A stretch of DNA of 64,000 bases, taken from the NCBI GenBank assembly GCA_035260485.1, contig DATFVC010000019.1:59504-123503 (forward strand), written 5' to 3'. Positions 60,391 to 64,000 of this stretch are shown piece by piece. The translations under genes and the position numbers were made by a program. Below the pieces are notes generated by a model. The model was given only the letters and a program-made list of their open reading frames with translations, ran no database searches and was not told the DNA's origin. The first letter of the stretch is position 1. Each line of letters begins with the position of its first letter. The DNA comes from VRUE01 sp035260485 (lineage in GTDB: Bacteria; Actinomycetota; Thermoleophilia; Solirubrobacterales; 70-9).

Positions 60391-61753
60391 GACCAGCGAT
60401 AACCCCCGTTTGAGATTTGCCCCCTCGCCGACCGGCGCCCTTCACATCGGTGGGGCGAGGACGGCACTCTACAACTGGCTTGCGGCGCGTCACGAGGGCG
60501 GCTCGCTGGTGCTGCGGATCGAGGACACCGACCGTGAGCGCTCGACCGAGGACAACATCGAGCAGATCCTCGACGCGCTGCGCTGGCTGCAGCTCGACTG
60601 GGACGAGGGGCCGGTCTCGCAGGCGTCTCGCTCGGATCGCCACCAGGCGGCGCTGAAGCGCCTGCTGGATAGCGGCGCCGCATACCGCGACCCGGCTACC
60701 GGCAAGGACGTCGAGGCCTGGAAGGCGGAGCATGGCGCCGACCGCGGCTACCGCGGCGAGCCGAGTGATGCGCCGGAAGCAGCGGTGAGGCTGCGGGTGC
60801 CGGACGAGGGCGAGACCGTGGTCGACGACTTGATCCGCGGCGCGGTTCTCTTTCCCAACCGCAGCTATGACGACTTCGTCATCGCCCGCGGCGATGGCTC
60901 GGTCCTCTACAACTTCGCGGTCGCCGTCGACGACGCGGAAATGGGAGTCACCGATGTCGTGCGCGGCGACGACCACCTCTCCAACACGCCGAAGCAGCTG
61001 CTGGTGCTCGAGGCGCTCGGTTTCGAAGCGCCGCGCTACGCGCACCTGCCGCTGCTGCATGGTCCCGACGGGCGCAAGCTCTCCAAGCGCCACGGCGCCG
61101 CCTCGGTGCAGGAGCTGCGCGAGGCGGGCTACCTGCCGGCGGCGGTGCGCAACTACCTCGCCCTGCTCGGCTGGGGAGCCGACGACGACGCGACCCTGAT
61201 CCCGACCGAGGAGCTGGTGGAGCGATTCCGGGTCGAGGACGTCGGCAAGGCAGCGGCGATCTTCGACGAGAAGAAGCTGCGCTGGGTCAACGGCCGCTAT
61301 ATGCGGGAGATGCCACTCGACGAGTACGTAACTGCCGTGGCGGCACACCTGGGGAGAGATCCCGACGAGCGGCTGCGAGCCGCCTGCGAGATCGTGCAGG
61401 AGAAAGCGCAGACGCTGGCGGAGGTTTGGCCGCTGATCCGTTTCCTCTTCGAAGCGCCGGTGGAGGATGAGAAGGCTTGGCGCAAGGTGATGAAGGATGG
61501 GGCATTGCAGGCGCTGGAAGCGTCCCGCGAGGCGATTGCAGCGGCTGGCGACTTCAGCTCCGAAGCGGTCGAGGCGGCGCTGTCACCCTTGCCGGAGCGT
61601 CTGGGCGTCAAGCCAGGGCGGGTCTACCAGCCGATCCGAGTCGCGATCAGCGGCGGCACGGTCTCGCCGGGGATCTTCGAATCGCTGGCGGTGCTTGGGC
61701 GCGAGGAATCGCTGGCCCGTATCGACATCGCAATCGCACGCCTCCGACCCTGA
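60389..61753 (+). CDS. gltX: Glutamyl-tRNA synthetase
   Basis: A 454-residue class I synthetase. The HIGH-type site is RFAPSPTGALHIGGARTALYNWL and the KMSKS-type site is DGRKLSKRHGAAS, with the nearby RGDDHLSNTPKQLLVLEALG. The C-terminal anticodon-binding part is helical and complete. ATG at 60389 gives MTSDNPRLRFAPSPTG, the expected N terminus; upstream codons lie antisense to nfo. No ribosome site is visible, and the start codon overlaps that of nfo head to head. In many Actinobacteria GltX also charges tRNA-Gln for GatCAB. Confidence 0.94.
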   Translation: MTSDNPRLRFAPSPTGALHIGGARTALYNWLAARHEGGSLVLRIEDTDRERSTEDNIEQILDALRWLQLDWDEGPVSQASRSDRHQAALKRLLDSGAAYRDPATGKDVEAWKAEHGADRGYRGEPSDAPEAAVRLRVPDEGETVVDDLIRGAVLFPNRSYDDFVIARGDGSVLYNFAVAVDDAEMGVTDVVRGDDHLSNTPKQLLVLEALGFEAPRYAHLPLLHGPDGRKLSKRHGAASVQELREAGYLPAAVRNYLALLGWGADDDATLIPTEELVERFRVEDVGKAAAIFDEKKLRWVNGRYMREMPLDEYVTAVAAHLGRDPDERLRAACEIVQEKAQTLAEVWPLIRFLFEAPVEDEKAWRKVMKDGALQALEASREAIAAAGDFSSEAVEAALSPLPERLGVKPGRVYQPIRVAISGGTVSPGIFESLAVLGREESLARIDIAIARLRP

Positions 61754-61818
61754 CGGACAACAAGGTCGCTCGCTGCTCTCCGCAGTGGATAACCAAATAG
61801 CAAATTGACCTCACTAAT

Positions 61819-61880
61819 GGGGAGGCTGGCGCTAAACCGTGCGTCCTCTGCTGCCGATGACGGGGGCAGAGCGAGTCCCC
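61819..61880 (+). promoter_or_regulatory. Structured leader before the HDOD-LuxR gene
   Basis: GGGGA (61819-61823) can pair with TCCCC (61876-61880), directly before the ATG. Inside, GAGG (61822-61825)/CCTC (61845-61848) and CTCTGC (61846-61851)/GCAGAG (61866-61871) share bases and exclude each other. There is no Shine-Dalgarno site. It could be a regulated leader; no known riboswitch class was recognised. Confidence 0.35.
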
Positions 61881-61881
61881 T

Positions 61882-62967
61882 ATGGCGTCGACCAGACAAC
61901 AGAGCAACGGCAAGGTCAAGAAAGCCGATACGAGCCACGGCAGAAGCGCCGCTGGAGCGGCAGCGCCGGGAGCCCGGCTGGCATCGGCCTTCGAGGCGGT
62001 GGAGAAATTTCCGGCCCTGATCGAGTCTCGCGCTCGGGTAATGCAAGCGGCCACTGCAGAGACCGCACGCGTGGGCGAGGTGGTCGAAGCGGTCGAGGCG
62101 GATGTCGCTCTGACGATCGCGGTCTTGCGCTTCGCCAATGCCACGACCAGCGGCGCCGGCATCGGCAGCGTGCCCCAGGCGGTCGAAGTCCTGAAGCCGT
62201 CCGGAGTGTTGGCAATTGCGGGAACGGCGCCGATATTCGACTTCTTCGAGTCCAACGGCGGTTGGGAGCTGAAGCCGGAGCAATTCCGTGTTCATGCGCT
62301 GGCCACCCAACAGGCAGCAGCCCGGATCGGGCGTGAGGTCGGCTGGGACGATCGCGACGAGTTGCTCGTCGCCGCCCTGCTCCATGACATCGGCCGGCTG
62401 GTGATCTCAAAACTCCACCCGGGCCGCAGGGCCTATTTCGATGCCTCCTCGCGTACGCCCGAGCAGCGGATTCGGGAGGAACGCGACCAGCTCGGTATCG
62501 ACCACGCCTTGGTCGGTGGGGTGCTGGCGCGGCGCTGGAACGTGCCGCAGCGGATCGCCGTGGCGATCGAGCGCCACCACGCCGAGGATGCCGAGGGCCT
62601 TGCCGCGATCGTCGCCACCGCCGACATGGTCGCCCACTACTCACAGGGTGAGGCGGTGACCCCGGAGCGCCTGCGCGAGAGCGCCAAGCGCTGCGGGCTG
62701 GGGCCCGAGGGCCTGCGCGCGCTGCTCTACGAGCTTCCCTACCCGCGCGAAGCCGATGCCCGGGTCAGCGAGCCCTGCCCGCTCTCCGGCCGTGAGCTGG
62801 ACGTTCTCAGGCTCCTCTCCGAGGGAATGGTCTACAAGCAGATCGCCGGCGAAATGCAGCTCTCGGTCTCGACGATCCGCACTCACCTGCACAACGTCTA
62901 CGGCAAGATCGGCGCGGTCGACCGCGCCCAGGCAGTGCTCACCGCGCGTGACCGCGGCTGGATCTAA
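61882..62967 (+). CDS. HDOD-domain protein with LuxR-type DNA-binding domain
   Basis: A 361-residue regulator. Residues about 28-235 form an HDOD domain (LASAFEAVEKFPALIESRARV, VEADVALTIAVLRFAN, AALLHDIGRLVISKL, HALVGGVLARRWNVP, IERHH). The last 60 residues are a LuxR helix-turn-helix (SGRELDVLRLLSEGMVYKQIAGEMQLSVSTIRTHLHNVYGKIGA). HDOD proteins are signalling relatives of HD-GYP phosphodiesterases but lack the GYP motif, so c-di-GMP cleavage is not expected. A convergent NarL-type regulator lies downstream. The signal is unknown. Confidence 0.87.
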   Translation: MASTRQQSNGKVKKADTSHGRSAAGAAAPGARLASAFEAVEKFPALIESRARVMQAATAETARVGEVVEAVEADVALTIAVLRFANATTSGAGIGSVPQAVEVLKPSGVLAIAGTAPIFDFFESNGGWELKPEQFRVHALATQQAAARIGREVGWDDRDELLVAALLHDIGRLVISKLHPGRRAYFDASSRTPEQRIREERDQLGIDHALVGGVLARRWNVPQRIAVAIERHHAEDAEGLAAIVATADMVAHYSQGEAVTPERLRESAKRCGLGPEGLRALLYELPYPREADARVSEPCPLSGRELDVLRLLSEGMVYKQIAGEMQLSVSTIRTHLHNVYGKIGAVDRAQAVLTARDRGWI

Positions 62968-62978
62968 GTCGCCGGCGG

Positions 62979-63575
62979 CTAGTCGATAAGGGACTCGCGC
63001 AGCGCGATCGCGACCGCATGGGTCCTGTTGCGGGCTCCGAGGCGGCCGAGGGCGTTCTTGGTGTGGGTCTTGATCGTTTCCTCGCTGAGGCCGAGTTCGC
63101 GCGCCGCGACAACGGTCGAGCCGCCGTCGGCCAGCAGCTGCAGGATCTCGCGCTGGCGCCGGGTCAGCTTGCCGCGGCTGCCCCGCGGCGGGACCGCCGG
63201 ATCGATGAACCGTTCCTGCTCGAATGCCGCCCAGGCGGCTTTGGCCATCAGCTCGGCGCTGGCGGTTCGTGCCACGTAGGCGCTGGCGCCGGCTTGCAGG
63301 GCAATCGACGCTAGGTGCCGGTCGGGTCGCTCGCCATGGGCGACTATCCCCATGCCAGGCGCGGTCTTGCGCAGCGTCCGGATCGCCTCATTCCCGTGCA
63401 TCGCATCGTCACCCTCGCCGAGTCCGCGCCGCAGGTCGACTATCGCTACGTCGATGCTGCCGACGTCCCGGATCAAGCCGACAGCCTCACCGCGGGTCTC
63501 GCTCTCGTGGATCTCGAAGTCGTCGGCCAGGGCCTCGCGCATGCCCAGCCGCACCAGCGGGTGGGGGTCAATCAC
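62979..63575 (-). CDS. NarL/FixJ-type response regulator with atypical receiver
   Basis: A 198-residue regulator with a receiver (1-115) and a LuxR helix-turn-helix (GKLTRRQREILQLLADGGSTVVAARELGLSEETIKTHTKNALGRLGA). The receiver keeps the likely phospho-Asp47 (VAIVDLRRG). However, the acidic pair is reduced to IDPHPLV (one Asp), and the conserved switch Lys appears replaced in AYVARTASAEL. Phosphorylation-independent control is therefore possible. The only usable start is GTG at 63575. No kinase is adjacent. Confidence 0.87.
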   Translation of the reverse strand: MIDPHPLVRLGMREALADDFEIHESETRGEAVGLIRDVGSIDVAIVDLRRGLGEGDDAMHGNEAIRTLRKTAPGMGIVAHGERPDRHLASIALQAGASAYVARTASAELMAKAAWAAFEQERFIDPAVPPRGSRGKLTRRQREILQLLADGGSTVVAARELGLSEETIKTHTKNALGRLGARNRTHAVAIALRESLID

Positions 63576-63652
63576 AAGGCATTGTGGGCGCTCGCTCGGG
63601 ACCCGTCGATCCTATACCCAGTCAAATCCGCGTCGTAAGGTAGAAAGGTCCT

Positions 63653-64000
63653 GTGATTTCCATCACCTCGAAGTCGCGCTATGCGGTTGTCGCCATGGCG
63701 GAGCTGGCCCGTTCGGGTGAGCGGCCAGTGCCGATCAAAGAGCTGGCCGAGCGGCGCGGCATCCCCGAGCAGTTCCTCGAGCAGCTCTTCTCAACCCTGC
63801 GCCGGGCGGGTCTGCTGACCAGCCATCGCGGCATGAAGGGCGGCTACACGCTCTCACGCCCCGCCGACGAGATCACCGTGCTCGAGGTAGTCCAGACCCT
63901 CGATGGCAAGGTCGGCCAGGAGGCCGACGAGGCGGGCGGGATTTGGGCGGAGGGCGTCACCTCGCTGCGCAAGGGCTTCGGCCAAACCACGATCGCCGAA
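63653..64000 (+). CDS. Rrf2-family transcriptional regulator (partial)
   Basis: The first 116 residues of an Rrf2/IscR-family winged-helix regulator cut by the window end. GTG at 63653 gives MISITSKSRYAVVAMAELARSG; GAAAGG lies upstream. The helix-turn-helix is IKELAERRGIPEQFLEQLFSTLRRAGLLTSHRGMKGGYTLSR, then ITVLEVVQTLDG. No cysteine is present up to the window end, whereas Fe-S-sensing IscR has three in the next region (ADEAGGIWAEG here), so this copy probably does not bind a cluster, or its ligands lie beyond the end. It is divergent from the NarL-type gene; Rrf2 genes often precede suf/isc or cys genes. Confidence 0.9.
   Translation, partial: MISITSKSRYAVVAMAELARSGERPVPIKELAERRGIPEQFLEQLFSTLRRAGLLTSHRGMKGGYTLSRPADEITVLEVVQTLDGKVGQEADEAGGIWAEGVTSLRKGFGQTTIAE

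Noticed and set aside
61819..61880. Known riboswitch (c-di-GMP, SAM-II, ZTP, glycine) before the HDOD gene
   Set aside because: None of the conserved cores of these classes is present; only alternative stems can be seen.

Overview
This window looks like chromosome from a high-GC actinobacterium. The best guess is class Thermoleophilia (Solirubrobacterales-like), from gene order, a fused SecDF, the actinobacterial mIHF nucleoid protein and a HNH/13E12-type endonuclease under a LexA box. That placement is inference; no marker was searched. Genes are tightly packed, often with stop/start overlaps of 1-4 bases, and many transcription units begin with a TANNNT hexamer 6-10 bases before the start codon, which suggests leaderless mRNAs.

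Layout. 1-8764: ruvB end, zinc-ribbon/PAS protein, secDF, small membrane protein, recJ, rel (repair, export, stringent response). 8765-13609 (minus): lipid kinase, MBL hydrolase, phosphomannomutase, HIT protein, CorA. 13715-17939: a SAM-I riboswitch with terminator controls a threonine-synthase-like gene and a ThiS/MoaD-like sulfur carrier, followed by a sugar nucleotidyltransferase, an epimerase and a SRAP (HMCES-type) gene. 17929-19048: a membrane-anchored hypothetical protein, tRNA-Arg(CCG), and a decayed PD-(D/E)XK endonuclease behind a LexA-like box. 19049-31528: RNase Z, then a PyrR-controlled pyrimidine operon (pyrR-pyrB-pyrC-carA-carB-pyrKD), mIHF, gmk, rpoZ, coaBC. 31677-48113: translation/RNA superoperon (rimP-nusA-infB-rbfA-nrnA-truB-ribF-rpsO), a peroxiredoxin and a clipped DsbA-like gene, pnp, M16 protease, dapB, amidase, dapA, RNase J. 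48217-50342 (minus): two-component system. 50385-53767 (minus): accessory patch with a SOS-boxed HNH endonuclease and a GHKL ATPase. 53955-64000: dnaE, a cysteine-rich protein, acyl-CoA dehydrogenase, nfo, gltX, HDOD-LuxR regulator, atypical NarL-type regulator and the start of an Rrf2 regulator.

The most unusual signal is a set of five strong palindromic elements (54-122 bp; arms 14-31 bp, often with a second hairpin inside). One sits in frame inside recJ, one forms the linker of a PyrK-PyrD fusion, one ends a truncated DsbA-like gene, one supplies a new stop codon to nfo and is flanked by a 13-bp near-perfect direct repeat, and one lies between coaBC and rimP. They behave like small mobile palindromes able to settle in coding sequence, as Rickettsia palindromic elements do. 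A second, shorter palindromic repeat occurs in and beside the HNH gene.

The second notable system is the SAM-riboswitch unit. A threonine synthase homologue plus a sulfur carrier under SAM control fits homocysteine/methionine synthesis from O-phosphohomoserine better than threonine synthesis.
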